Assembly: GCA_050701115.1 (NCBI GenBank)
Contig: JBOHER010000173.1
Coordinates: 1-19,031 of the forward strand
Source of the DNA: JBOHER01 sp050701115
GTDB lineage: Bacteria > Actinomycetota > Actinomycetes > Mycobacteriales > Pseudonocardiaceae
Direction: 5' to 3'
DNA: 19,031 nucleotides
Position 1 is the first letter of the stretch. Each line of letters begins with the position of its first letter. The notes beneath the pieces are model-generated. The model was not told where the DNA came from, made no database searches, and saw nothing but the letters and a program-made list of their open reading frames with translations. Of this stretch, positions 7,892-15,276 are shown piece by piece. The position numbers and the translations under genes are program-made.

Positions 7892-9114
7892 CCCTTGGGG
7901 GTGTCCTTGTGCGGATCGATGAATGGCTTCTCGACGACCACGCCGTCGCGCATCCCGGAGGGTGTTTGCACCCGGACGCCGGTGCCCAGCGCGCTGAGCT
8001 CGATCGGCAGCATCGCCAGCCCGATGTTGCGCTCCAGGCGCGGCGAGTAGCAGGCGCTGGTGACCGAGCCGACGGGATCGGGCGTGGCCGCGTACACCGG
8101 GAAGGGTTCGATCATCGACCCGTCGTTGTAGCTGCCCAGCGATGGCCCGTCAATCTGCACGCCAACCATCGGCCGCGAGATGCCCTCCGCCTTGATCCTG
8201 GTGAGGGCCTGCTTGCCGACGAAGTCGGCCTGCTGATCCAGGTCGACCATCCAGCGGTAGTCGTAGCCGACTTCCAGCGGGTTGGTGTCCAGCGTGATGT
8301 CGCAGCCGTAGGCGAGCATCCCGCCCTCGATCCGCCGGATGTGGCACGGCCCGATCGGCCGAAGCCCGTGCGGTGCGCCCGCCTGCCACACGGCGTCCCA
8401 CAACCGGCCCGCGTCCCGGGATGCGTGGTACAGGTAAATCTCGTAGCCGATCTCGCCGGTGTAGCCGGTGCGGCTGACCACAACGTCCATCCCGTCGAGG
8501 GTGTAGTTCCGCAGGTGGTAGTAGGGCAGATCGAGGATTCCCGGGCCGAACAGGTCGACCATGACCTCCTTGGCCTTCGGCCCCTGCACCTGCACCGGTG
8601 CCACGTCGACGTCGCGGATCCGCACGTTCCAGCCGCCCGCGTGCGCCAGCCCCATCGCCCACAACCCGACGTCACTGTCGGCCAGCGACAGCCAGAACCG
8701 ATTCTGCTCAAGCCGTAGCAGCACCGGGTCGTTGATGATTCCGCCATCGGGCGCGGTGATGAACACGTACTTGCACTGCCCGACCTCGCACGTCGACAGG
8801 TCGCGGGGGACGAGCATGTTGGTGAAGTCGAAGGCGTCCGGGCCGGAGATCTCCACCTGCCGTTCCACTCCGACGTCCCACAGTGTCACGCCCTCGAGCA
8901 GTGCCCAGTACTCGCCGATCGGATCGCCGTAATGACGCGGGTGGTAAGTGTGGTTGTAGACGCTGTAGCTGGCAGCGCCATGGGAGCGGGACTTCCAGAA
9001 GTAGGGCGACTTGCGCAGCCGCGTGTAGAACAGGACGGATGGCTGGTCCACCGCCGTGTCCGTCGGCTGCCCCGCGGTCTTGTGCTCCAGGTTCGGGTTG
9101 ATGACGTCGGTCAT
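7888..9114 (-). CDS. DmdA-like, tetrahydrofolate-dependent demethylase of the GcvT family
   Basis: The stand-alone GcvT-fold protein (408 residues) should move a methyl group from a substrate to THF, giving 5-methyl-THF. The N-terminal part (RLRKSPYFWKSRSHG, 32-46; YWALLEGVTLWDVGVERQVE, 69-88) is typical of DmdA and related GcvT-like proteins rather than of glycine cleavage T protein. GGIINDPVLLRL holds Asp129 at the folate-site position. RTGYTGEIGYEIYL (215-228) and RRIEGGMLAYGCDI (260-273) follow, then a C-terminal barrel. The ATG at 9112-9114 is preceded by GAGGT; an in-frame GTG at 9120 is less likely. It is the first gene of the operon, ahead of metF and fhs, the same partners found with the LigM demethylase. 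DMSP, a betaine or an O-methyl aromatic are all possible substrates; sequence alone does not decide. Confidence 0.82.
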   Translation of the reverse strand: MTDVINPNLEHKTAGQPTDTAVDQPSVLFYTRLRKSPYFWKSRSHGAASYSVYNHTYHPRHYGDPIGEYWALLEGVTLWDVGVERQVEISGPDAFDFTNMLVPRDLSTCEVGQCKYVFITAPDGGIINDPVLLRLEQNRFWLSLADSDVGLWAMGLAHAGGWNVRIRDVDVAPVQVQGPKAKEVMVDLFGPGILDLPYYHLRNYTLDGMDVVVSRTGYTGEIGYEIYLYHASRDAGRLWDAVWQAGAPHGLRPIGPCHIRRIEGGMLAYGCDITLDTNPLEVGYDYRWMVDLDQQADFVGKQALTRIKAEGISRPMVGVQIDGPSLGSYNDGSMIEPFPVYAATPDPVGSVTSACYSPRLERNIGLAMLPIELSALGTGVRVQTPSGMRDGVVVEKPFIDPHKDTPKG

Positions 9115-9160
9115 GGCCACCTCGATTCCCGGCTCACAGACATGGCGCGGCCGGATGAGC

Positions 9161-9197
9161 GTTGCGTATTACACATCGGTTGTGAGCTACGCAACAA
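9161..9197 (-). promoter_or_regulatory. Predicted promoter and operator of the demethylation operon
   Basis: Reading the minus strand, TTGTTG (9192-9197) and TGTAAT (9068 plus 100, i.e. 9168-9173) are spaced by 18 bases, a plausible -35/-10 pair about 50 bases before the first ATG. GTTGCGTA (9161-9168) and TACGCAAC (9188-9195) are perfect inverted half-sites, 19 bases apart, that overlap the two promoter boxes. A second imperfect palindrome, CAACAATTGTGG, lies at 9192-9203. This is a repressor-type layout; the IclR protein at the end of the operon is the natural candidate. Promoter and binding are predictions. Confidence 0.5.
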
Positions 9198-9240
9198 TTG
9201 TGGAACAACGCGCAGGTCGCGTCAAGGAGTTCGGGCGCGC

Positions 9241-9430
9241 CGAGTTGGCCGTAGCCGCCGCCGAGTTTGCCGTAGCCGCCGCCGAGTTTGCTGTGCTGTT
9301 CGCCAACTCAACGCTGGTAATGGCCAATTCGGTGCCGGTGGGGCCAACTCGGCGGCGGTAACGGCAAACTGGGTGCCCGAAACGGCCAACTCGGTGCAGC
9401 GACGAGCCAATCTGCTGCTCGATCGGTGAG
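9241..9430. repeat. 21-nt periodic array of nine units that reverses orientation midway
   Basis: Units with core CGAGTTKGCCGTAGCCGCC (K = G or T) start at 9241, 9262 and 9283 (the third is degenerate past its core). From there the reverse orientation appears: units starting with CCAACTC or variants at 9303, 9324, 9344, 9365, 9386 and 9407. Spacing is 21 bases throughout except for one step of 20. The two halves are complementary and can fold on one another. The array fills most of the gap between the TetR stop and the demethylation promoter. There are no variable spacers, so it is not CRISPR. It may act as a bidirectional terminator or be a dispersed intergenic element; the frames through it look like repeat translation, not genes. 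Confidence 0.8.
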
Positions 9431-9437
9431 GAAGGCG

Positions 9438-10070
9438 CTACTTCCGCTGGCCCACGTCGGTGTAGAGCGACTCAAGCCCGTCCAGGAAAGCCTTCAGGGC
9501 GAGTTCGAAGGCGTCTTGATCGACCTGTTCGGCGTTCTCCCGAAGGCGGTGCGCCTGAACAAGATGCGGGTACCTGTCGACGTAAACCTGAACATCGTCA
9601 TCGAAACCCTTGGCGAACGACGTCATCGCGGCGCCGACCACAAGGTACTTCGTGGACGCACCGATCAGCGTGGCGTGCCGCGGCGGCCAGCCGGCGCCGA
9701 CCAGCCCGCCGTGCACCGCATCGGCCCGGCGCAGTGCGGCCTCCCGCCGGGCTGGGCCGTAGGCAAGGAAAGGCACCAGGTTGGGATGCGCACGCAGTGC
9801 GGCCCGGTAGGACCGCGCCCAGTTCCCCACCCCCTCGCGCCACCCACCTTCGAAACCGGAGACGTCGACCTGATCCATGATCTCGTTGCCGATCTCGTGC
9901 AACAGGTCGTCCTTGGTCTTGACGTGTCCGTACAGCGAAGCCACCTGGACGCCCAGCTTGGCCGCCAGTTTGCGCATGGACAACGCCGCGAGGCCGTCGG
10001 AATCCACGATCTCCAGCGCGGCGGCACAAATGCCTGCCCTGCTGAGTATCGGCGTCTTCGGCCGCGCCAT
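9438..10070 (-). CDS. TetR/AcrR-family transcriptional regulator
   Basis: The product (210 residues) has the one-helix-turn-helix architecture of TetR proteins. Residues 8-55 form the DNA-binding domain (ILSRAGICAAALEIVD, then LSMRKLAAKLGVQVASLYGH), and KTKDDLLHEI closes it. The rest is a helical ligand/dimer domain resembling the C-terminal domain of TetR itself. The ATG at 10068-10070 is chosen because GGAGG lies five bases upstream and the N-terminus MARPKTPILSR is typical; the frame remains open further upstream without support. It follows the cyclase gene by 37 bases on the same strand and may be co-transcribed. Its target is unknown. Nearby candidates are its own unit, the acyl-CoA dehydrogenase promoter (palindrome at 11855-11875) and the demethylation operon. 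Confidence 0.9.
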   Translation of the reverse strand: MARPKTPILSRAGICAAALEIVDSDGLAALSMRKLAAKLGVQVASLYGHVKTKDDLLHEIGNEIMDQVDVSGFEGGWREGVGNWARSYRAALRAHPNLVPFLAYGPARREAALRRADAVHGGLVGAGWPPRHATLIGASTKYLVVGAAMTSFAKGFDDDVQVYVDRYPHLVQAHRLRENAEQVDQDAFELALKAFLDGLESLYTDVGQRK

Positions 10071-10107
10071 CGTTCCTCCGTCCGCACCCCGAACCGCTGG
10101 GCGGATT

Positions 10108-11727
10108 CTACGTGTCCCGCGGCGAATCACCGGGGACGGCGAGCCTGGTCGGCTCCGTGCGCCCGCGTAGCGTTACCTGCTCGGTCTCGCTCCACCGGTC
10201 TGCTTCGGTCGGGCTCGCGTTGGTCACCGCGTACATCGAGGCGACCAACCCGCCGGGAATGGACTTGGACAGGTCGGTGAGCCTGGCCGCTTCGTTCACC
10301 GGATCGCCGATCACGGTGTATTCGAAGCGGCTCTCCGCGCCGACATTACCCGCGACCACGGGCCCTGCGGCGACGCCGATGCCGGCCGCGCACTCGGGTA
10401 CCTCGGCTCGCAGCCGTGCACTCATCGCGCGGGCGGCCGCTAACGCATGGCCCGCCGAGTCGGGTAAGGCGTTGGGAGCGCCGAAGATCGCGAGCGCCGC
10501 GTCGCCTTCGAACTTATTAACGAATCCTTGGTGCGCCTGGACTTCCGAGACCACGACCGCGAAGAACCGGTTGAGCAGACCGACGACCTCGGTCGGGGGG
10601 CGCGATGCGGCGAGGGTCGTCGAGCCCACGATGTCGACGAACAGCACCGCGACCTCGCGCACCTCGCCGCCGAGTTCGATCCGCCTGCTCAGGGCAAGTT
10701 GAGCGACCTCATGGCCGACGTGCCTGCCGAACAGGTCGCGGATCCGCTCGCGTTCGCGCATACCGGCGACCATCCGATTGAACCCGGCCTGCAGCAGCCC
10801 CAGTTCGGTTCCGTCGAAGACCACGACTTCGGAGTCGAGGTCGCCGCGTTCCACCGTGGCCATCGCCCGGCTGACGGTGCGGATCGGCGCGACGGTCGCC
10901 CTGGTCATCAGCAACACCACGCCGAATCCGAAGACGATGGTGACCGCCCCCAGCGCCAGGATGGTGATCGACAGTTGGGTACTGGACACGTCCCCGCGGG
11001 CCAGTGCGAACACCGCCACGGTCAGGAGCCCGACAACAGGCACCGCGCTGCCGAGCGCCCACGCCCACAAGGAGCGCGCGGTTACCCCGGCCCCCATCGG
11101 TCGTCGCGGCGGGGAGTCGGTGAGGGCGCGTGCGGCCAGTGGCCGTAAGGCGAATTCGGTCAGCAGATAGGAGTTCGCGCACACAACCACCCCGCCGAAG
11201 CAGATGGTCAGTGCCACCTTGACGATCGCGATCGGTTCACCGATTCCGTAGAGCGTGGTGAACAGCATCGCGGCGATCAGCCACAGCAGCGCCTGCATCC
11301 GAGTCAACCGCCACGGCAGCTTCAAGGTAGCCAGGCGGTCCCGCTCGTTCGCCTGCCGCCGGTCGATTGCCCAGCGCAGTGATCCGAGCGCGCGCTTGGT
11401 TCCCCACACCACCCCGACCGCCATGGCGACGACCACATACACCGGGATGATCACCCAATTCACCACCGCGTAATGGGCGGTGAAGACATTTGGCCCGGGA
11501 ATCACCAGGATCATCAACACCACGACAACGACCGCGCCGATCAGGTTCGCGAGTAACACCGAGAACGTCAGCAGCCCCTGTACCCGCACTCGCAGCAGCA
11601 CGCCCCGTTCGTCGGCGGATCCGAGCAGCCGCGACCCCAGCGGACGCGCATGACGTCGCGTAATGCCTCTTCCGACCATGGTGCGCAGCGTAATGGCAGG
11701 TCTCTTCGGGTTGCCTGCCGTTGTCAC
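10108..11727 (-). CDS. Membrane-bound class III adenylate cyclase (six TM, HAMP)
   Basis: The product (539 residues) should make cAMP from ATP. Six hydrophobic helices lie at about 51-76, 85-108, 145-163, 166-187, 221-243 and 251-275, followed by a HAMP linker (about 276-328) and a C-terminal cyclase domain. Key residues are present: metal-binding Asp365 (FVDIVGSTT) and Asp409, adenine-selecting Lys405 (NKFEGDA) and Asp475 (VIGDPVNEAARL), and transition-state Asn478 and Arg482. The order matches the mycobacterial Rv1318c/Rv1319c/Rv1320c/Rv3645 group. The GTG at 11725-11727 is the longest start and lacks a clear ribosome binding site; ATG at 11677-11679 is an alternative that leaves all membrane helices intact. 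It diverges from the acyl-CoA dehydrogenase genes. The signal sensed by the membrane part is unknown. Confidence 0.92.
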   Translation of the reverse strand: MTTAGNPKRPAITLRTMVGRGITRRHARPLGSRLLGSADERGVLLRVRVQGLLTFSVLLANLIGAVVVVVLMILVIPGPNVFTAHYAVVNWVIIPVYVVVAMAVGVVWGTKRALGSLRWAIDRRQANERDRLATLKLPWRLTRMQALLWLIAAMLFTTLYGIGEPIAIVKVALTICFGGVVVCANSYLLTEFALRPLAARALTDSPPRRPMGAGVTARSLWAWALGSAVPVVGLLTVAVFALARGDVSSTQLSITILALGAVTIVFGFGVVLLMTRATVAPIRTVSRAMATVERGDLDSEVVVFDGTELGLLQAGFNRMVAGMRERERIRDLFGRHVGHEVAQLALSRRIELGGEVREVAVLFVDIVGSTTLAASRPPTEVVGLLNRFFAVVVSEVQAHQGFVNKFEGDAALAIFGAPNALPDSAGHALAAARAMSARLRAEVPECAAGIGVAAGPVVAGNVGAESRFEYTVIGDPVNEAARLTDLSKSIPGGLVASMYAVTNASPTEADRWSETEQVTLRGRTEPTRLAVPGDSPRDT

Positions 11728-11854
11728 CGACGTGCGAGTTCAGCACATGTTTCCTTCATCGTGGTGACAAATTCTGGAGTAGCTTTCCGGTACATGAGGA
11801 GTTGTGAGCGCTGTCTCCAACCCGGTCCTTGTGGCTGGACGCCGTACGTGGCAG

Positions 11855-11875
11855 CATCGTAAACGAACGATGTTT
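11855..11875. promoter_or_regulatory. Nested palindrome upstream of the acyl-CoA dehydrogenase pair
   Basis: CATCGT (11855-11860) and ACGATG (11867-11872) are perfect inverted half-sites around AAACGA. An overlapping pair, AAAC (11861-11864) and GTTT (11872-11875), is also inverted. The site lies 15 to 35 bases before the GTG start, where a repressor could block initiation or early elongation. The neighbouring TetR protein is one possible ligand-responsive regulator. The evidence is symmetry and position only. Confidence 0.4.
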
Positions 11876-11890
11876 GGTTTTGGAGGAAGT

Positions 11891-13039
11891 GTGGATCTCC
11901 GACTCTCCGACGAACAGCTCGCTGTGCGGAAGCTGGCTCAGGACTTCATCGACCGTGAGGTGGTCCCGCATGCCGCCGAGTGGGACCGGGTCGAGCAGGT
12001 CGACCGCGGGATCGTCGGCAAGCTGGGCGAGCTCGGCTTCCTCGGCCTGACCGTGGACGACGCCTACGGCGGGTCCGGCGGTGACTACCTCAGCTACTGC
12101 CTGGTCATGGAGGAACTCGGGCGCGGCGACTCCGCGATCCGCGGCATCGTCTCGGTCTCCCTCGGTCTGGTCACCAAGTCGATCGTCGGCTACGGCAGCG
12201 AGGAGCAGAAACGGGACTGGGTGCCGCGGCTGTGCGCGGGTGAGGCGCTGGGCTGCTTCGGCCTCACCGAGCCGGGTACCGGATCCGACGCAGGCAACCT
12301 GACCACCCGCGCCGAACAGGACGGTGACGACTGGGTGATCACCGGGCAGAAGATGTTCATCACCAACGGCACCTGGGCCGATGTGGTGCTGCTGTTCGCC
12401 CGCACAGACGGGCCGGGGCCCAAGGGCATCACCGCTTTCCTGGTGCCGACAGACGCTGCCGGGCTGACCAGGACCGAGATCCACGGCAAGCTCGGTCTGC
12501 GCGGTCAGGCCACCGCCGAGCTCAGCCTCGACGGCGTCCGGGTCCCCGATTCCGCCCGGTTGGGCGAGCGGGGCCAGGGGTTCAAGATCGCCATGTCCGC
12601 CTTGGACAAAGGCCGCATGTCTGTCGCCGCGGGGTGCGTCGGCATCGCCCGCGGCGCGTTGGAGGCCAGCGTCCGTTATGCGGGCGAACGCGAGCAGTTC
12701 GGTAACCCCATCGGCGGATTCCAGCTCGTGCAGGAGATGCTCGCCGAGATGGCGGTCGACACCGACGCGGCCCGATTGCTGGTGTGGCGGGTCGCGGACC
12801 TGATCGAACGCGGCGAGCCGTTCGGCACCCAGGCGTCCATGGCCAAGCTGTTCGCCAGCGAAGCGGCGGTGAAGGCGGCTAACCTGGCCATCCAGGTCTT
12901 CGGCGGTTACGGCTACATCGACGAGTACCCGGTCAGCAAGTACCTGCGCGACGCCCGCGTGATGACCCTCTACGAAGGCACCAGTCAGATCCAGAAACTA
13001 CTCATCGGCCGCGCATTGACCGGCATCAACGCATTCTAA
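11891..13039 (+). CDS. Acyl-CoA dehydrogenase (first of two)
   Basis: The 382-residue FAD enzyme should introduce an alpha,beta double bond into an acyl-CoA thioester. It shows the three-domain order of the family: the helical N-terminus; the middle domain with CFGLTEPGTGSD (122-133) and WVITGQKMFITNG (148-160), which bind FAD and substrate; and a C-terminal helical domain with REQFGNPIGGFQLVQ (267-281) and GGYGYIDEYPVSKYLRDARV. Glu362 in LYEGTSQIQ is at the position of the MCAD catalytic base. The GTG at 11891-11893 is chosen because GGAGGAA precedes it and it gives a normal N-terminus (DLRLSDEQLAVR); an ATG at 11870 lacks a ribosome binding site. The second dehydrogenase follows after 12 bases. 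Resemblance is to short/branched-chain and medium-chain types; the substrate is unknown. Confidence 0.93.
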   Translation: MDLRLSDEQLAVRKLAQDFIDREVVPHAAEWDRVEQVDRGIVGKLGELGFLGLTVDDAYGGSGGDYLSYCLVMEELGRGDSAIRGIVSVSLGLVTKSIVGYGSEEQKRDWVPRLCAGEALGCFGLTEPGTGSDAGNLTTRAEQDGDDWVITGQKMFITNGTWADVVLLFARTDGPGPKGITAFLVPTDAAGLTRTEIHGKLGLRGQATAELSLDGVRVPDSARLGERGQGFKIAMSALDKGRMSVAAGCVGIARGALEASVRYAGEREQFGNPIGGFQLVQEMLAEMAVDTDAARLLVWRVADLIERGEPFGTQASMAKLFASEAAVKAANLAIQVFGGYGYIDEYPVSKYLRDARVMTLYEGTSQIQKLLIGRALTGINAF

Positions 13040-13051
13040 GGACACTCCACA

Positions 13052-14221
13052 ATGGACTTTTCGCTCACCGGTGAAGAACGTGAGATCCGCGACTGGGTGC
13101 GCACGTTCGTCCGCCGCGAAGTGACGCCGCTCGAACAGGAAGTACTGCGCAGGGAGCGACGCGGTGAGGTCGGCCTGACCGAGGACGAACTGCGCGAACT
13201 GCAACTCAAGGCCAAGGAAGCCGGATTCTGGGGGGTGCAGACCCCGGTGGAATACGGCGGGATGGGGCTCTCCGCCACCATGACCGCGCTGCTGTCGGCG
13301 GAGATCGGCCGCACGTTCGTGCCGTTCCGTTTCGGTGGCGATGCCGACAACATCCTCTACCACGCCAACGACGAGCAGAAGCAGCGTTACCTGCTGCCGA
13401 CTATCGCGGGAGAGCGCAAGTCCTGTTTCGCGATCACCGAGCCGGGGGCGGGCTCGGACGCCAAGGCGATCCGCGCGACCGCCCGCAAGGACGGCACGGA
13501 CTGGGTGATCAACGGTGAGAAGACGTTCATCACCGGCGGCAACGAGGCCGACTTCGCCATGGTCTTTGCCTTGACTGATAAGGAAAAAGGGGCGAACGGC
13601 GGCGTCACCTGCTTCCTGGCCGACCGGGAGATGGGCTGGAAGTCCGAACCGATCGACACCATGGGCGAATGGGGGCCTGCCGCGCTGATCTTCGACAACG
13701 TGCGGGTGCCCGAGGAGAACATTCTCGGCGAGATCGGCGGCGGCTTCGCCCTGGCCATGCAGTGGATCGGTCGCGGCCGCTACCTCATTCCGGCCCGGGC
13801 GCTCGGATCCTGCGAACGCCTGCTGGAGATGGCCATCGACTACGCCAACACCCGGGAGACCTTCGGTGAGCCGATCGCCGAACGGCAGGCCATCCAGTGG
13901 ATGATCGCCGACTCCGCGGTGGAGATCGAGGCGCTGCGCTGGCTGGTGCTGCACGCGGCGTGGCAGGTCGATCAAGGCATGGATTCCCGGCACGCGCAGT
14001 CGATGGCGAAGCTCTACGGTGGCATCAAGGCGAACGAGATAGTCGATCGCGTGCTGCAGATCCACGGCGGCATGGGCTACACAAGGGAACTGCCCATCGA
14101 GCGCTGGTACCGCGAACTCCGGCTGGCCCGGATCTATGAGGGCACCGACGAGATCCAGCGCCGCACCATCGCCCGCAACCTGCTCAAGGGCCACGCCAAG
14201 CCAACCGGGGTGCTCGGCTGA
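13052..14221 (+). CDS. Acyl-CoA dehydrogenase (second of two)
   Basis: The product (389 residues) is a second full-length acyl-CoA dehydrogenase, clearly distinct from its neighbour rather than a recent duplicate. FAITEPGAGSD (126-136) and WVINGEKTFITGG (151-163) mark the FAD/substrate domain. The C-terminal domain has RETFGEPIAERQAIQWM, IHGGMGYTRELPIERWYREL and catalytic Glu363 in IYEGTDEIQRR. AAGGAC lies about nine bases before the ATG. The 12-base gap to the preceding gene implies one operon. Both proteins retain the catalytic Glu, so they look like two active enzymes, perhaps for successive or related substrates, rather than the one-active, one-inactive heterotetramers of the mycobacterial ChsE type. 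No CoA ligase, hydratase or thiolase accompanies them here. Confidence 0.93.
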   Translation: MDFSLTGEEREIRDWVRTFVRREVTPLEQEVLRRERRGEVGLTEDELRELQLKAKEAGFWGVQTPVEYGGMGLSATMTALLSAEIGRTFVPFRFGGDADNILYHANDEQKQRYLLPTIAGERKSCFAITEPGAGSDAKAIRATARKDGTDWVINGEKTFITGGNEADFAMVFALTDKEKGANGGVTCFLADREMGWKSEPIDTMGEWGPAALIFDNVRVPEENILGEIGGGFALAMQWIGRGRYLIPARALGSCERLLEMAIDYANTRETFGEPIAERQAIQWMIADSAVEIEALRWLVLHAAWQVDQGMDSRHAQSMAKLYGGIKANEIVDRVLQIHGGMGYTRELPIERWYRELRLARIYEGTDEIQRRTIARNLLKGHAKPTGVLG

Positions 14222-14296
14222 GCTGATCGCAGACCTACTGGTCGAAGTCAGGGCGTTCTGGCCGGTGCTCGGGCATGACATGTCCGCGTAGTGTTG

Positions 14297-15097
14297 TCAC
14301 GCGATTGGCGGCGTGGACGATCCTATCGCTTCGACGAAGACCTCAGGACAGTCGAAGTGCAGTGCGTGACCGGCGCGCGGCACGGTGACCGACCTCGCAT
14401 GTGGCAGTGTCGCCATGAGTCGGCGAGTAGCCGCTGTAAACACCGGATCGCTGAGTTGCCCGGTCAGGCACGTGACCGGGCAACTGATCGAGCCGATCTG
14501 CTTGGGAGAGAGGTATTCCCCCGTGCCGGCGTCGAGTTCGGCCACGGTGGCGGCCGCGTTCTCACGCAGCGTTGCCTGCCATGCGGGCGGGAACCGGTCG
14601 AACGCGCATCCACCCGTGGTGTAGCGGCTTGCCCATCGGAAGAACACCTCGGCGCCCGCCGCATCGTTGCGTACTCGGCGGAGCAACTGGGCCTTGATCA
14701 TCGTTCGCGCCATGAGAAGGCTCATGTGCCTCTTCGCGTGCAGTGGTGGCTCCTCGAGCACCAGCGAGGCGATCAGCTGCGGGTGGCGCACCGCGAGGTC
14801 GAGCGCGACGATGCCACCGCCGCTCCATCCAACTACCCTCGCCGGAGCGGCCTGCAGCTCGCGCAACAGGGCGGCAGAATCGTCGGTGTGGCGGCGGAAA
14901 TCCTTGACCGGCGGATGTTCGGAGCGACCGAATCCGCGACGGTCGTAGGTGATGACGCGGTTGGTCCGGGCGAGCTCGTCGGCAGTTTGCCCCCATAGCT
15001 CGGCGGTCGCCCCGTTGCCATGGATCAGCAGAATTGTTTGTCCTTGCCCGCGGTCCTCGTAGTAAAGGTCGACTCCGTCCATGTGCACGCTGGGCAT
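14297..15097 (-). CDS. Alpha/beta-hydrolase fold protein
   Basis: The product (266 residues from the ATG at 15095-15097) is a cytoplasmic alpha/beta hydrolase with a full catalytic triad. The oxyanion-hole turn is LIHGNG, the nucleophile elbow is GWSGGG (Ser92), the acid is most likely Asp217 in LSDPVF, and the base is His244 in RAGHALHFD. TYDRRGFGRSEHP between strand and elbow is typical of esterases and epoxide or C-C hydrolases. A GTG at 15106 would add three residues (Val-Gly-Ala) and has AAGG before it; the ATG has AGGTGG. It converges with the acyl-CoA dehydrogenases and diverges from the HD-GYP gene. No cap-domain feature identifies the substrate; hydrolysis of a small ester or lactone is possible. 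Confidence 0.88.
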   Translation of the reverse strand: MPSVHMDGVDLYYEDRGQGQTILLIHGNGATAELWGQTADELARTNRVITYDRRGFGRSEHPPVKDFRRHTDDSAALLRELQAAPARVVGWSGGGIVALDLAVRHPQLIASLVLEEPPLHAKRHMSLLMARTMIKAQLLRRVRNDAAGAEVFFRWASRYTTGGCAFDRFPPAWQATLRENAAATVAELDAGTGEYLSPKQIGSISCPVTCLTGQLSDPVFTAATRRLMATLPHARSVTVPRAGHALHFDCPEVFVEAIGSSTPPIA

Positions 15098-15161
15098 GGC
15101 GCCCACCTGCCCTTCTGTTCTGGTTTCGTGGTGAACCTACGGCGGCGCGGGAGGCGGCCAC

Positions 15162-15179
15162 ATCGGGCGAATGCCCGAT
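15162..15179. promoter_or_regulatory. Hairpin/operator-like inverted repeat in the divergent spacer
   Basis: ATCGGGC (15162-15168) and GCCCGAT (15173-15179) are perfect inverted repeats around GAAT. The site lies between the divergent hydrolase and HD-GYP/LuxR genes, about 65 bases from the first start and 98 from the second. It could be an operator for either gene. A second small hairpin, GGCAGC-AGC-GCTGCC at 15245-15259, lies just before the HD-GYP ribosome binding site. Confidence 0.35.
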
Positions 15180-15276
15180 CTTCGCCATGGCCCGCCGGCG
15201 GCTCCTCGCTAAAGCAGGCACCTGGCCCGCCGGGTGGGAGCATGGGCAGCAGCGCTGCCAGAGCAGGAGGACTGCG

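Noticed and set aside
9056..9410. Small frames on both strands through the 21-nt repeat, with heptad-like AEFAVAA or TELAVS peptides
   Set aside because: 21 bases are seven codons, so any open frame shows a heptad repeat. Both strands do so, there is no ribosome binding site, and the repeat reverses orientation.
9241..9430. Possible CRISPR array
   Set aside because: Units are contiguous, with no unique spacers, the period is too short, the orientation changes and no cas gene is present.
10108..11727. Cyclase as a guanylate cyclase
   Set aside because: Lys405 and Asp475 are the adenine-selecting pair; guanylate cyclases carry Glu and Cys or similar at these places.
11724..11759. Eleven-codon minus-strand frame whose TGA overlaps the cyclase GTG
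   Set aside because: The GTGA overlap is suggestive of a leader peptide, but there is no ribosome binding site before its ATG and frames this short occur by chance.
11891..14221. Acyl-CoA dehydrogenases as DmdC of a DMSP demethylation pathway with the DmdA-like gene
   Set aside because: DmdC proteins are much larger (near 590 residues), no DmdB ligase or DmdD hydratase is nearby, and a cyclase and a TetR gene on the other strand lie between.
12998..14281. Minus-strand open frame (427 residues) opposite the second acyl-CoA dehydrogenase
   Set aside because: It is the shadow of a conserved gene, with no domain or ribosome binding site of its own.
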